A stretch of 64,000 nt of DNA. It comes from Paramecium tetraurelia. Its lineage: Eukaryota; Ciliophora; Oligohymenophorea; Peniculida; Parameciidae. The notes under the pieces were generated by a model. That model was not told the origin of the DNA and searched no databases. It saw only the letters and a list, made by a program, of their open reading frames with translations. This document shows, piece by piece, positions 24,024 through 35,917 of this stretch. The stretch lies in assembly GCF_000165425.1 (NCBI RefSeq), contig NW_001799022.1, forward strand, positions 434,001 through 498,000. The letters run 5' to 3'. The position numbers and the translations under genes are program-made. Positions within the stretch are counted from its first letter, which is position 1. Every line of letters starts with the position of its first letter.

Positions 24024-25558
24024 GTTATTATTATTATTGCTATTATTGTTATAGTTATTGTTACTATTATAATTATTATTACTGTTATCGTTATTTTTAT
24101 TCATGATATTATTATTATTATTGCTCTTATCTTTAAATTAATTCCGAATTAGATTATTGTAATTATTTTTATGACTCTTGTATTAGTTTTTCCAAAAAGT
24201 CATTTTCAGCTTAATACAATTTAGTTTCTGATTATTAGATAGATCTCAGGAATTTATGATAGTGATTGACCCTTGTCTTTCTATATCTATCAATTTCTTT
24301 AGTGGCTATGATTGCAGTGATGATGTTATACAATTATGATAACTTGTCTATTTCTAGTTATCCCTAATTATTATTAATAATTTACTTCTGAAATTCTTGT
24401 TTCAACTTTAACTTATGAAGCATCTTTTGATTTGTTATATGTAGAATTGGTGATAGTGGTTAAAGTTTATTGTTTTGCTGCCATTTTGGCTAATTCAGCT
24501 TAGTCTTCTCTCATTTTTTATTCTTATTTTGCTCTGATAATGACAATTTGATCTCTATAGGCGAGGGTTTGTTACATAGACTCAGCATCTTTCAATTCAT
24601 AGCGAAACAAGTCAGTTAAATTATTAATGCTATTAGTTTTTTTATGGCTTTCTTTCTATTAATATTATCAATTACAATTTATACTATATCTTCTAGAACT
24701 TTTTTATATTCATCTTGATTTGAAGGATTTGAGAGTACTAATTATTACTCCTTACCATAAACGTATTCATTAAGTATAGTCTTTTCATAGAGAGGCAAAG
24801 ATCCATAAAATAAATTCACTAAAGTAAAATATTAAATATACTTTTTTCATCCTATAGTATCTTTCTAGCTTATGCAACAATATTGGATTGGTCAATATAG
24901 GTTTTTAGAATAGCTTAAGTTTTTCGTAATTAACCTGAGAAATTACTGATGGCCAACATATATTCACTATTTTGTTGGTCTCTGACATCGAGATTTGGGA
25001 AGGCTGTCTTAAGTCTTTCAATAATTTCTGATGTAGTTGGTGGCTTTTACTGTTGGTAAGTCTAATAATAATGAAATTGATGTTTACTTTTGCAATATCT
25101 TGAGAACTGGATCTTAGGAACAACTATTAAAAATCTTCAGATATGTAAATGTAGGGTAATAACGATATGGCAACCAAAAAGACTTCCAAAAGTCTTCTTC
25201 TGATTTAAACAGTTTCTAAATCATTGCCACTTGCTAGAGCTTTTTCAGGGATTGGTGGAATGTAGCATCCTGGCCATTTTTTGACCAATTACTCTCTTAA
25301 TTCAAAGAAATCATTATATCTTCTATAAACTTCGAATGACCCTTGATTGTCTGAGCCTTTAATCAAGTAGGCTGTGAATTTTTATCCAAAACCTGCATCT
25401 TTGATGATCACATCTTCAATTGAAATTGAGACTTATAAATCAAGAGTTTCGACTTCTTTAATCTACTGTTGTTAGAGGACAGTCTGAGGCAATACCTACT
25501 ACTCGTCGTTTTATTTTATCACTTGTTCTTGAGAATTTGGCTCTGATTATTAATCCAT
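23920..25558 (-). CDS. PX-BAR sorting nexin with C-terminal polyglutamine
   Basis: Sorting nexins of this class bind phosphoinositides and curved endosomal membrane. The PX domain is at residues about 45-150, with FEVYRRYNDFFELREQLVKK and CYIPPIPEKA, including the RRY phosphoinositide-binding motif. A BAR-like helical region follows (SINNLTDLFRYELKDAESM, then EIDRYRKTRVNHYHKFLRS). Four introns of 26, 23, 29 and 22 nt give 512 residues. The C-terminus is dominated by glutamines: 34 in a row, then the end ELPDQVQTQ. These are almost all TAA codons from an (ATT)n microsatellite. It resembles SNX4/Vps5-type nexins, but the exact subfamily is not settled. Confidence 0.9.
23950..24051 (-). repeat. 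Trinucleotide microsatellite encoding 34 glutamines as TAA, TAG and CAA
   Basis: On the plus strand this is ATT repeated with few interruptions. Read on the minus strand in the nexin frame it gives 34 consecutive glutamine codons, 28 or more of them TAA, with a pure run of 23 TAA at 23953-24021. Further Gln-rich codons broken by single Leu, Arg or Lys extend towards 24120. In the standard code the same run would be all stops. In either of the other minus-strand frames it would give polyAsn or polyIle. Confidence 0.9.
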
Positions 25559-25735
25559 ATAGAAATTAATGATTAATTTTTATTTGATTGATGAAAGTAA
25601 TTGTGATTGATGATGATTTCATGGATATATATTTTTATGAAAATGACAATAAATTAAAAAAATTGTAAAGACTAATAGTAACTTTGAGCAGATTTGATAT
25701 ATCATTACAATAAAATATTAATCTAAATTATAATA

Positions 25736-26480
25736 ATGGAAAAGAAAGTCCTATTTATTCGACATGCAGAGTCAGAGTATAATTTAGCTTAAAGGATTGC
25801 AAAAAATTCAGTGGCTGAAGTTAAATTAGAAGAAGAAGATCAGGATGTGAAATACTCATCTAAATATTGTGATGCTCCATTAACTAAATTTGGAAGAGAA
25901 TAAGTACATACCAACATAGCTTATTAAACTTACTTAGTGTGAACCATCTAAATTTGAAGACCTTCGAATTGAGACAGTAGTTGTAAGTCCATTAAAAAGA
26001 GCAGTTGAAACGGCTGTCTTACTCTTTTAAAACCATCCCAATAAACCTAAATTTGTAGTGGAACCGTATTTGCGTGAAATGTTTATGTCAGGATGTGATT
26101 TTGGGATCAGACTATAAGAAACTATGAATGAATATCCATTCATTAATTATGATAGATTATTATCGAATCCAATAGTAAAAGAGCATCCGAACATGTGGTC
26201 GCTTGAATTTATATACAATCAAAAGAGTGCGGATGTTTTGAAACAATACATTCAAGAGACTTAATATGGAAGTTAGGCTTGTATTGATAAGGTTTTGGAG
26301 TACATGAAAACGAATCCAATCTAAGTTGAGACTTTTGAGGAGAATACCAAAAGGGTGGAGGAATGTAAGAAGTACCTCTAATTTGATGGACCTTTCGTAT
26401 GTGTTTCTCATTCAAGAACTATACAAACTTTGACTGGCTAATTCATTCATAATTGTACTGGAATTGAAGTCAGTTTATGA
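25736..26480 (+). CDS. Histidine phosphatase superfamily (phosphoglycerate-mutase-like) protein
   Basis: The N-terminal catalytic RHG-type motif is VLFIRHAESEYN, with the phospho-accepting histidine. Other family landmarks are DAPLTKFGREQ, VVVSPLKRAVETA, the acid-containing LREMF and the second histidine in VCVSHSRTIQTLTG. The family includes mutases and phosphatases acting on small molecules or proteins, and the substrate here is unknown. After GREQ the frame needs an intron. Both a 34-nt and a very short 16-nt choice restore it, giving 236 or 242 residues, and the shorter one keeps a better helix. The neighbours are divergent from the nexin and co-directional with VPS51. Confidence 0.82.
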
Positions 26481-26577
26481 AGTGTATGAATTATGGCAAT
26501 TATAAAATAAATCAATATATCTCATTTATTATCATCAGAATAAACTATTTATTTATTTCTTAATTAATAATAATAAT

Positions 26578-28991
26578 ATGGATTAGCTTGATATTGATTC
26601 ATCGAAGTTTGATTGCCAAAAATATGTGAGTGAATTCTTAAAGAATCATAGTGTTTAAGATCTAATACAAAGACATAATTAATTGTAATCAGAAATCAAA
26701 GAATATGATTAAGATATATAATCACTAGTATTTGAAAATTATAGGTACTTGATCAAATTAGTTGTAGCAAATTCATATCCTCAATTGATACCGTCAAGAA
26801 AATGAAAACTGACATTACCCAAATTGATTAAAAGGTAGAGACTTTGGCACAATCCATGACCAAAATAGCCTAATTGTCAAGAAGAATAGATTCCTAATTG
26901 TCAATTAAAAGAGAAGAAATCATCAAACTGGATACTGTCAATAAGGATTTGAGTCGTCTTAATTCGGTTTGCAATTTTTCCACACATAATCCAAAAAGAA
27001 TTAGATCAATATAAATCTAGTAAAGGAAAGAATTATGATGAATATTTTAATGAGACTGCTTAGTATTATAAGCAATGTTATTCCACTTTGGATCAATACA
27101 AAAATGAACCACTTATTTAACCAATTTATAAAGAAACCAATTAGAAATTAGACAATGCAAGATAAATCCTTTGGAGTTCCCTAATTGAATTCAAATAATA
27201 AAATCCACTTTTATAATTGTATTCCGAATCTAAAGTGTCAATTTCAACTCAAGAAGCCAGATCAGCAGTCAAGAAGTTAATACAAATAATGGATGATGAA
27301 GAAGCTGTACTGAGACATTATTAGAAGATAATCAAAGAAAGATATTTGACTGTAGCAAAGGAGTTGATAGATAAAGCAGCCATTACTAAATCTTCTGAAG
27401 TTGTGAATCTGATGGACTACCTTGAAGAAAAGAGATATGACTATACCGTTGAAGAATTAGAGGAATACAAATAAATGAAAGAAAAAGAAATTGTCAATTC
27501 TGATTCTGCCATTTAAGGTTCCATTTTATGGTTAATCAATCAATTATGTTAAATTATATTTAAAGAGTTGAAAGTGGAAGTCTCCTTTTTATTGATTGAA
27601 ATTAGAGGAACCCTTAGGGATAAATCATTAGAATAACTCTCAACTCAATGCATCAAAGAGATCATTCATGGAGTATTCTAAGGTGTTACTGATAAGATGA
27701 GTTAGAAGAAGATTAATAATGTTTAAGTTAACGAAGTCTTTGTTAAGTTACAAACTGAACTCCAATCATTATTCGAAAACAATTCAATTAGACAATAATT
27801 AAGGACTGAAATCATCGATAAATTTACAGAAAATGTTGAGAATATTTGTAGAGGATAAGTTTTTACATCATTTAGTCATTTAAGGGTGCAATTTTTAGAA
27901 TTGCTTGTGTTTGCTAAAAATGATTTATAACGCCTGTAACCTACTGATGAAATAAAACGAGAGATCATGACTCTCATTACTGTCATCAAATAAAAATTGA
28001 TCGCATTCACAACTATACGTTTATTAGATCTTAAAGCCTTTGTATTTTCTTAATAATAAAGTTATCTGAGAGAATAAGAGACTTATTTGAATCTAATTTA
28101 AGCCTCTCTAATAGAGTTTGTTAAATTTGTGGGTAAGATATTTGCCTTTAGATCCATTTCCATCTCCCAAGAGCAATTAAACTAATTGTTTAATGATAAT
28201 TATATTATTTAGCAAGTCTTGCCATTATTAAACACTAATGATTCAACATATTACTATTTGTTTTCAAACTAATTTTTATAGTTGTACTCAAAAACATTGA
28301 GTAACAAATTATTTGAACTTGTTAGTTAGGTCTTCTAAGGGTATAAAAGTAAATTATATAATTTATTTATCAAGTCCGACAACCAACTGATTAAGAATTG
28401 AATAAACTCAAAACCTATATCAATGGATCTACTTAAAAGAACTTGATGTTGTTTGCACAAGCCTAGAGCGAACATTGGATCAATATCATCTTTTAATATC
28501 TCAATCAAGAAAATGTTGTGTACTAACAACAAACTACATAAAAGATTTTATTTAATGAGGTCAAGAATTTTATAGAAGCTCTAGGTCTTCTATTTCCTGA
28601 TACAAAAAGAGGACTTGTCAAGAAAGTATCCATCATATAATAAAGCACTTTCAATATTTAAATGGAAATAGTCATGGTGAGAAAGTGCAAGATATTAGAA
28701 ACCAATATTAATGACAGAAATAGTTTACTTATAACAGTCGTAAAGTATGTTTTGAAAGTATTATTACAAAAAGTAAGAGGAACCTATTTCTCAGAAGACT
28801 TATTTAAATAATTTTAGGTAGATTTATATTTTGTTATGCAATTATTTTATGATATGGTTTCTGTTGATGAAGAAGGATTAATAGCAGGATTTTATATGGA
28901 AATTTTAGATTGTGCTGGCAAAAACTGTAAAAATGATGTTAAAATCGATCCAAAAATATTAGAAAATTTGTCATTATAGGCTAGGATGTGA
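26578..28991 (+). CDS. VPS51: VPS51, subunit of the GARP/EARP tethering complexes
   Basis: VPS51 tethers endosome-derived vesicles at the trans-Golgi network. The N-terminal signature is present: FDCQKYVSEFLKNHSVQDLI, LQSEIKEYDQDIQSLVFENY, and KFISSIDTVKKMK. The rest is the long helical body of this family, about 787 residues in all. Introns of 23 nt (26745-26767) and 26 nt (28349-28374) are supported. Near 26971-26980 the frame changes by one base inside a run of five T, after LNSVCNF, with no intron able to account for it. One T fewer gives an uninterrupted protein. The tail ends at ENLSLQARM. Gln is mostly TAA/TAG. Confidence 0.88.
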
Positions 28992-29052
28992 TATTTATTG
29001 AATTATTTTATTTAATATGAGTAATCAATTGAAGAATATTAAATAAAATTAA

Positions 29053-30203
29053 TCAAAAGAAAAATGACTCTTCCTTTTAGATTAGATAAACACTCGTAAT
29101 TGATTTGTAAACTCTTTCAACTTCAGTATAATTTGCCTTCTTAGCTGTTAGACAGATTGACCTTATTTTATCTTTAAGTAAGAATAATGGTTCTTCATTC
29201 TGTATTAATATTTATTAGTTGATTCCTGGGGCTTAGAGAAACAAAATTTAGCATGCTTGTAGAAATGGTAACGATTCGTTAAGAATGGAATTTACCTTCT
29301 CTTAATGTTTCTTTTCTTAGGCCCTTCTTATTTGAGATCCAATAGATTTGATATTAGATCCAGAATGCGAATCCTTGGTTAGTTATCGACCTCCTGCCTT
29401 TCCTCTTACAACATATCGATGATCACTTTTATGATAAATGCAACCTGTATTATCAAAAACTCCTAAACAAAAATAACCACCATGGCATAAGATAATAGCA
29501 AATTTTTAAACTTAATCTAATTGGTTTAAATTTGGTTCTTATTATTATTTTTATTTGATGACCTTTTACTTATTCTAATTAACTCTCTCCAGTATTTCCT
29601 TTTGTCTACTTAATATACTTTGCATATCATCTAATTGATAATTAGCAAATTCTGATGATTAGGCTATCTTTTCTAATATTTCTTTGGAACAATCTTCATT
29701 TATTTCTGAGAATTCGTAATTCAATCCTTAGTCAATCAATGATCTATTTATTACGATGTAGTTCTCATTATATTTAAAGGCTTTATTATCTTGTGTGCTT
29801 AACTTACACTCTTCTGGAAGAATGGCGTTGATATTAATGGATTGCCAGTTGAGACTAAGAAATTCTCTTGGAAGATCTTTGAGTTAAATCTTGATAACTT
29901 AAACACCTAGTTCTTTAATTTTTATATCCATATTTTTGGGTACTTTATATAAGTCCTTGGGAAGCACAGGAATTGTTTTTTTTCTAAAATTATAAATTTC
30001 CTTTAGACTCTAAACAGAATATAGAAATAATAAATTACATTTATAAAGTGAACTAATCTTTATTCTAAATACTTTTTCAAAACGAAATTTAATTGATGTT
30101 TGAAATACTTATTACAACTACTCAAATTAGCTAAGTCTTTTGAATTTAGATTTGAGATTATGGTTTTACTTATTTCTGGTTAGTTGAAAAGGTTTATGAT
30201 CAT
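29053..30203 (-). CDS. Vms1/ANKZF1-type peptidyl-tRNA endonuclease
   Basis: Vms1/ANKZF1 frees stalled nascent chains from 60S subunits in ribosome quality control by cutting peptidyl-tRNA. The VLRF1 domain is clear: AIILCHGGYFCLGVFDN, HRYVVRGKAGGRQLTKDS, SIGSQIRRAQEKKH and FLQACQILFLQAPG. The Gln in GGRQ matches the catalytic glutamine of the family and is encoded by TAA (29383-29385). One 29-nt intron near 30050 gives 373 residues. That is short: the zinc finger, ankyrin repeats and VCP-binding motif of the animal and yeast proteins were not seen, although a charged coiled-coil stretch precedes the core domain. A minimal form of the enzyme is inferred. Confidence 0.88.
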
Positions 30204-30421
30204 TATTAAATATTAAATTTTTAATTAAAATATCTAAGAAATATATTAATTTAGTTGATTAAGATGTGTTCAGATGCGATATAATATTATTGTTAATCTA
30301 TAGATAGAGGATTTAATTAGAGATATCAAAAAAGAAATATATTAATATTAAAAGCAAGATCTTTAAATAATCATAATAAATTATACTTAATTTTTAGATT
30401 TACTTGAATGTAAAGAAATAG

Positions 30422-31096
30422 TCATTATAATTGATAAAATAACACAGCGCCAACAAAACCAAATAATGCATATCTATAATGTTTATTTATTGATTAAAAC
30501 CACTTTTTCTATCTAAATAATATTCCAAAATAAACAAATATAGCACCATATGTAAGATTTCTTATTGTCTTCTTCTCTTAGTATTACTTGCGTATTTATT
30601 CAACATATTCAGCATCTCTCTTTTCTTGCAAAAATGAATGATTAATATCACAAGCTAACAATTAATTAATTTTTTTTTTAAGCAACTTCTAAGTATTGCC
30701 AAATCTAGGAATTCTAAATTTGAATTATTCATATTTCATTAATTATCTAAGTTTGTATGCAACTATTGTATATAATTTATCATTTATGGCTTCTAAACAT
30801 TAGTAATATTCGCTGGCATCTTTATTCAAATTTTCCTTACAATTGATTAGTTCGATTAACACCAATTACAAAAATTTTTCTAACTCCTCTTTTAACTCTA
30901 TAGATTTGACTTTTAAGGGATGGCCAATCTCTAAAGCTAAATGCAATAAGAGTTCCTTTTATTCTAAATCTTTATTATGGATTTCTGTCAGCACAATTTT
31001 CTCCACTTCCTTTACTCTTTCAAGGCTTGTATATTTCCTATTAGACCGAAATTTTTCAGTAACATCCTTGATTTCTAACTTTAGCTTCTTTAGCAT
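30422..31096 (-). CDS. Uncharacterised protein with charged N-terminus and C-terminal membrane hairpin
   Basis: A single open exon encodes 224 residues from MLKKLKLEIKDVTEKFRS to a TGA after ALFGFVGAVLFYQLQ. The first 150 residues are charged and mostly helical. The last 50 contain two hydrophobic segments (TYGAIFVYFGILF and YALFGFVGAVLFY) joined by a basic loop, typical of a membrane-anchored hairpin. A run of ten A in the coding strand is in frame as written. No family is recognised. Position upstream of the Vms1 gene on the same strand gives no clue to function. Confidence 0.7.
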
Positions 31097-31277
31097 TGAA
31101 AATTAAATAAAATATAAAATAATTTATTTATGTTCAAATTTCTTCTTATTAAATCAAGTATTTTTAATTACACATAGTATCCAATTATTAATTCCTATTC
31201 TGTAATCATTAGATATTAACTACATAATTATATTCTTAGAAATCATTGATATAACAATATACATTAAATTAAAATAA

Positions 31278-32057
31278 TCACAAATTCTATAATTCACTTT
31301 TTGTATCCCCTTAAGTTGAAGTATTATAATTTCCTTTTACATTTAGGTAAGATAATTATTATGTTTTAATTTGTTCTAACTAATTTAATTATTTAGATAA
31401 TTCAAGAAGATTATCTTTACCCCTTATTTGATTTTCTTTTAATTCAATCAGTTTGTTAAGTCTCATTGATTAATAAGATTCAAAGAATTATTCACATAAG
31501 CTTCGTTGCAATAATTCAATTTTATTCATGAATTACTCCAAGTTTTCTTCATCATAAGTAAATTCTTATTCTTCTATTGCCACAAATTAACAAATATGAA
31601 ATTTCATCATTTATTCTTAGATAACACACCTAAACTGAATTTTATTGTTAATGCTATTAATTTTTTTTTAGATCTCAAATTATTACTTAATGGATTCTAT
31701 TTCTTTTTCTATTTGTTTGACATCATTCAAGGTACATTAATAATTAAATTACCCATCAGCTTGGACAATTTAAAAAGATTTTGTAAGGAGACAATTAAAA
31801 TCATTTTCATCTGATAAAGTGATAATATCATCATCCTCATCTCTATAAGTTAATGACTATAACACAAATGATGGCTCAGCTTAATGAAGTCTAGATTTCA
31901 ATTCTTCTAAAGATTAAACTCCAACGAAGTTGAATTTAAGACCCTAGCACTCTATTTGAAGATTCATAATTAATTTGTTTAAATTTCCTAAATTCTTTTA
32001 ATTCCAAAATACTAAATTATATCTAATCCATGGCATAATTCTATATTTTCTAGACAT
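31278..32057 (-). CDS. PB1-like domain protein with coiled-coil tail
   Basis: A single exon of 259 residues. Residues about 35-85 resemble a PB1 domain, a ubiquitin-like module for dimer formation: KFNFVGVQSLEELKSRL, then LQSLTYRDEDDDIITLSDEN, which matches the OPCA-type acidic motif (DEDGD-x-ITLSDE). The rest is coiled coil rich in Gln, Glu and Lys. It probably acts as a scaffold, but no partner is suggested by the neighbours. The start is taken as MSRKYRIMPW. An alternative internal start is MNLQIECQG, which would put the PB1 domain at the very N-terminus as usual. Confidence 0.65.
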
Positions 32058-32252
32058 TTGTATAAATTAATTCAATACATGAAGCAACTGCTCAGTTATA
32101 ATACTTGAATGATAAGGAAAATGAGAATACATTATGATACTAAAATACAATAAGATATTCAAAAAAGATAAATTTGGAAACACTAAATAAATTTTAATCT
32201 AAATGCATTAAATTATTTTTAACCAAAAACTTTATTATAATATATATAACTA

Positions 32253-32777
32253 TCAGTTGTTGTATTTAGAATGCTTTAAGTATTAACTTTCTGTTACTTA
32301 TAAATTTTTCCGTAGCAAATCTCCTACAACTATAGAATTCTTTTTCGGATTATTGAAGACTTCACACTATGAGTTTGCACTCTTGTTCCGCTTCCGTAAT
32401 TCAATATAATCATCAACAACATATTTTAACCATTTCCATGCATATTTAAGTGTTATTTATTTATCAGATGGGTGACAAACTCTCACCATATCCAGTACGC
32501 AGTTGAGAAACTTCATTTCATCAGGGCCTTACCTGAGTTGGCTACTGAGGATTTCATTCTCCTACTAAGCCTCACTATATTTATAGTGCAAGTGCTCTAG
32601 TTCTTCACTCAGATAGAGATTTAAAATATACCTTAATTATTGCTAATATTGCATTAGTTAATTAACTTTTTCGTTTGCAATTTGTAACTATGACTCTAAG
32701 GAAGTGGATTCAGTTTCATTTTTAAAAAACATCTCCTCCTTCATTGACAATGGTGAGAACTCTTATGAGTAGCTCAT
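32253..32777 (-). CDS. Uncharacterised 174-aa protein
   Basis: One exon from MSYSQEFSPLSMKEEMFF to TGA is open for 175 codons with several TAA/TAG glutamines. The N-terminal half is a heptad-like coiled coil. The C-terminal half has a hydrophobic, possibly globular stretch (FLNCVLDMVRVCHP, ITLKYAWKWLKYVVDDYIE). No catalytic motif and no known family were recognised. It lies between the PB1 protein and CNOT11, all on the minus strand. Confidence 0.6.
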
Positions 32778-32942
32778 TTAATTTTAACTGTTATATAATT
32801 AAATTAATTCAAAATAGAACTTAATATTAAATATATTATGTCTAATTAATAATGAAGAACTTAAATGGAAAATTAAGTATACTATTTCTATTATTATTAT
32901 TTAGTTTTTTCTAATAAATAGAAGCAAATTAATTCTTCTACT

Positions 32943-34251
32943 TCATAATGATAAATCACTCTTTATTAATTTGAACAGACTTGAAGTTTCCCCTATATTT
33001 GAAAATTCTATTGAAAATGCTTAAAGCTATATGATAAGCACAATTAAATTACTTCTGTGACTAAGTCTGAGGTCTTATAGAGTTTCTTGTTAATCAAATG
33101 CTTCAGAAATATGGTAAAATACTTAATCATTCTCACTTGTTAGCCTTTTTCCTATATATTAATAAATAGATAATACTTTGATGTTCTAGCAAAATTGAAT
33201 ACAGTAGTTAATATAATAATTTAAATACTCCTAGGGGATATGAAATTATTAAACGATCATGCACATCATTTCTAAACCATTAGGAGTTACATCAATTTAA
33301 ACTAAGTTATCCATTAGTCTATAATAATTTTAAATGAATACTCTAGAAATTCTGGATTAGGAAAGTATTTAGAAAACAAAAAAAATGCCAAATTTAAGTT
33401 TTTCTCAATTATTTCCCCTAGATTGAAATTAATCAAACCGTTATTCTTCAAAAAATTGTAATTGTCTTTCTTTAGATATTCTTAAAATAACTAGAATTTA
33501 AAATTTTGTTACTTGCAATTCATATTCTGAGATCTATTCATTATGTGCCTTCTAGATTATTTCTTTAATTTGACTCAATTTATCAGAGTTTATTTGCAAT
33601 GAATAATCCCAAATCGCATAAGACATATCATTTAAATCAATCCAATCAAATCTATTTGAGACCACATTTGGAATAGGTCGAAGATACTCAATTTCAAATC
33701 CATTTTGTTATTGTATGATATCATTATTAGAGTTTTGTCTTAATTTTCTAAATATTAGAGAAATATTTACTAGGGTGGATTATTATTATTTAAAGAAATA
33801 CAATTTCTCATTTTATTCTGAGCAATTTAACTTTATGAATAGTCTTTGGAGATTGGCCTATCATTAGATGTAAATTTATCTTATTCTTCAAGCAAGGTCT
33901 TCATTGTAATGCCAGCATACTATCTTAAATGTCTTAATAAAATCGTATACAATTTGAGGGTCTTAAATAAACTTTCTCTCAAAATCGTTTAATGTAAAGT
34001 TGTAAATGTCTTATAGACATGATTTCAATTCCGAATTGTACAGCAAATAGATAGTGAGCAGTCTTAATCCTTTTGTGAATATCTATTTTTATTTAGATTC
34101 TTACATTATCACATAATCCTTAATAAAAATAAGGATATGGATTAGGTTCTGATTCAAACTTCTTAATGAACGTCCTCTATATATTGTCTAATGTCCCAGT
34201 TGCTTCCAACAAATACCTATTGATTGATTCTACTTCTGATTAGGAAATCAT
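32943..34251 (-). CDS. CNOT11: CCR4-NOT complex subunit 11
   Basis: CNOT11 joins CNOT10 at the N-terminus of CNOT1 in the CCR4-NOT deadenylase. The family landmarks are in order: YLRPIPN followed by RFDWIDLNDMSYAIWDYSLQ, then LGEIIEKNLNLAF, TPNGLEMMCMIVQQF, IPQEYLNYYINYCIQFCQNIK and the end QAFSIEFSNIGETSSLFKLI. Five introns (22, 22, 23, 22 and 23 nt) are each required and give 398 residues. The N-terminal region (TFIKKFESEPNPYPYFYQGL) fits the helical N-domain. The divergence in the conserved pocket is moderate, and the assignment rests mainly on the C-terminal block. Confidence 0.85.
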
Positions 34252-34352
34252 TATATTATAATTATAATATTTGATCAAATTCGTAAATCTATAAGAATTA
34301 AGTTTCTATATTTAATATCAAAAATACAATCTGAATATTGATGTAATTATAA

Positions 34353-35543
34353 TCATTTATCAAACTATGCATACTTTTTAGCCAAATCATCCATCTACTT
34401 TTCTAGTCCATGATATCTATTTAGAAGTTCATTTCTTCTGATAGTAAATGTTTCCTCTTTTTCCATTAGTAAACTAATATATTCGAGAATCAATCTTACT
34501 TAATTTCACTCTATAATCCATCAAGCATTTTCTCTTAAGATTCAATTGTATCTTAATTTTATTAGATTTTCTAATCTAACTCATTCATAAGTCCTTCATC
34601 CGATTATTATGCTAGTTAATCAATTCCACTAATAGAACAAATTCTCTAAAATTCATCCAAAAGCAACTTTCGCTCCATTTACAATGATTCCTAAGCTTTG
34701 ACTTCTTATTTGATTAATTTATCATAACTTTTGGTCTTATTAAATTCATCTTCAAACTCTTTTAATTAGATTCTTGACTATTGTAATTCATTATTTTTCT
34801 AAGATAGTTCCATGTCTAACTTATTTTTTAGTTGTTCTAGTTCCTCTAATTTCTATTATTTTTACAATAACTTAGGATCAAGTCTTTATTATTCCTTACA
34901 CAATTTTTCAAATTCTTATTCGTAATGCAAACTCGCAGCCTGTAACTAATTCTACTTTTGTTGACTAGCCTTAATCTCCTACTATAAATTCAAATATATA
35001 TTTCTTATTTGATTGCTTTAATTAACTAACTTTTAGTAGGATTATGATAATTCTTAGACTGTGGCTGCTGCTCTTTATAATTCTTCTCTACTTTCATCTT
35101 TACAAAATTTGAATAAATTGTATACTTGCTTCTTCCTTGATTTCTGCAATTTTATTACCCAACAATTCCACTTCCTCTTAAGTAGCCTGCTGGTAGTGTT
35201 ATCTGTCTCTCAATTATTATTCAATTTATTCGATTTAAGCTTCACATGTCTTAATTTCATATTTCCTTTATTTTATTTTATTTGCATTCTTTTTTCTTGG
35301 TTTCCCACTTGAATGTACTTTTCTAATTAATTCAGCTAATTATTATTTTAACTAAATCTATTCTTGGAGAACCTCTTCTAAATTAATCTAATAATTTTTA
35401 TTTCAATCTCATACTTATTCACTTTCTTACTATTATATTAATTGAGTGAATTGTTTATCCAAGATTTTTCTATAGTTTCTAGGATCTAATTTTGTTTCAA
35501 AAGGAATCCCGTTCTCCTCAAACAATTATTATATTTTGAACAT
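34353..35543 (-). CDS. Uncharacterised coiled-coil protein (369 aa)
   Basis: Three introns of 27, 28 and 26 nt join exons into 369 residues beginning MFKIQQLFEENGIPFETKLD. Nearly the whole protein is coiled coil rich in Gln, Glu, Lys and Leu. Gln is mostly TAA or TAG. A basic block SSGKPRKKNANKIKQRKY lies near residue 70. Such proteins are common structural components of ciliate basal bodies and cortex, but no specific match is seen. The 27-nt intron holds an in-frame TGA, as expected for a length divisible by three. Plus-strand open frames here are shadows. Confidence 0.7.
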
Positions 35544-35917
35544 ATAATTTAAATTATATAAAGACGTATAGATATTTTAACAGAACAAAATTGAAGAACT
35601 TTTCTCAATAGGAAAATAAGATAAGATTTCGAGTGCAATTATTCTCTCATCATCAGTTAGATAACTTATTATATTTTAAGGCATTCTAATACTTACTTTA
35701 TAAATGAGATAGTGATAATTATAGATCATTGAATGAATATGCAAGGATTCTAATAATGTTCTATTTAATGGTTTAATAGCAAAATAGTCTATTTATTTAT
35801 TTCTGATTTATTAATCATACACAAAATATAAATCACTTCTACCCTACATAGAAATCACAATTATAGAATTAATTCAATTATATTTATATCGCATAATTAA
35901 TCACGATTATAAAATTA

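Noticed and set aside
23925-24152. Plus-strand open frame encoding a long run of isoleucines, and a minus-strand frame with a long run of asparagines
   Set aside because: Both are other frames of the ATT microsatellite. The frame that continues the PX-BAR nexin reads it as glutamine (TAA) and ends at a proper TGA.
30661-30680. Apparent frame break at an A run in the 224-aa protein
   Set aside because: A recount shows ten A, which keeps the frame open through the membrane hairpin. The break was a counting error on my part.
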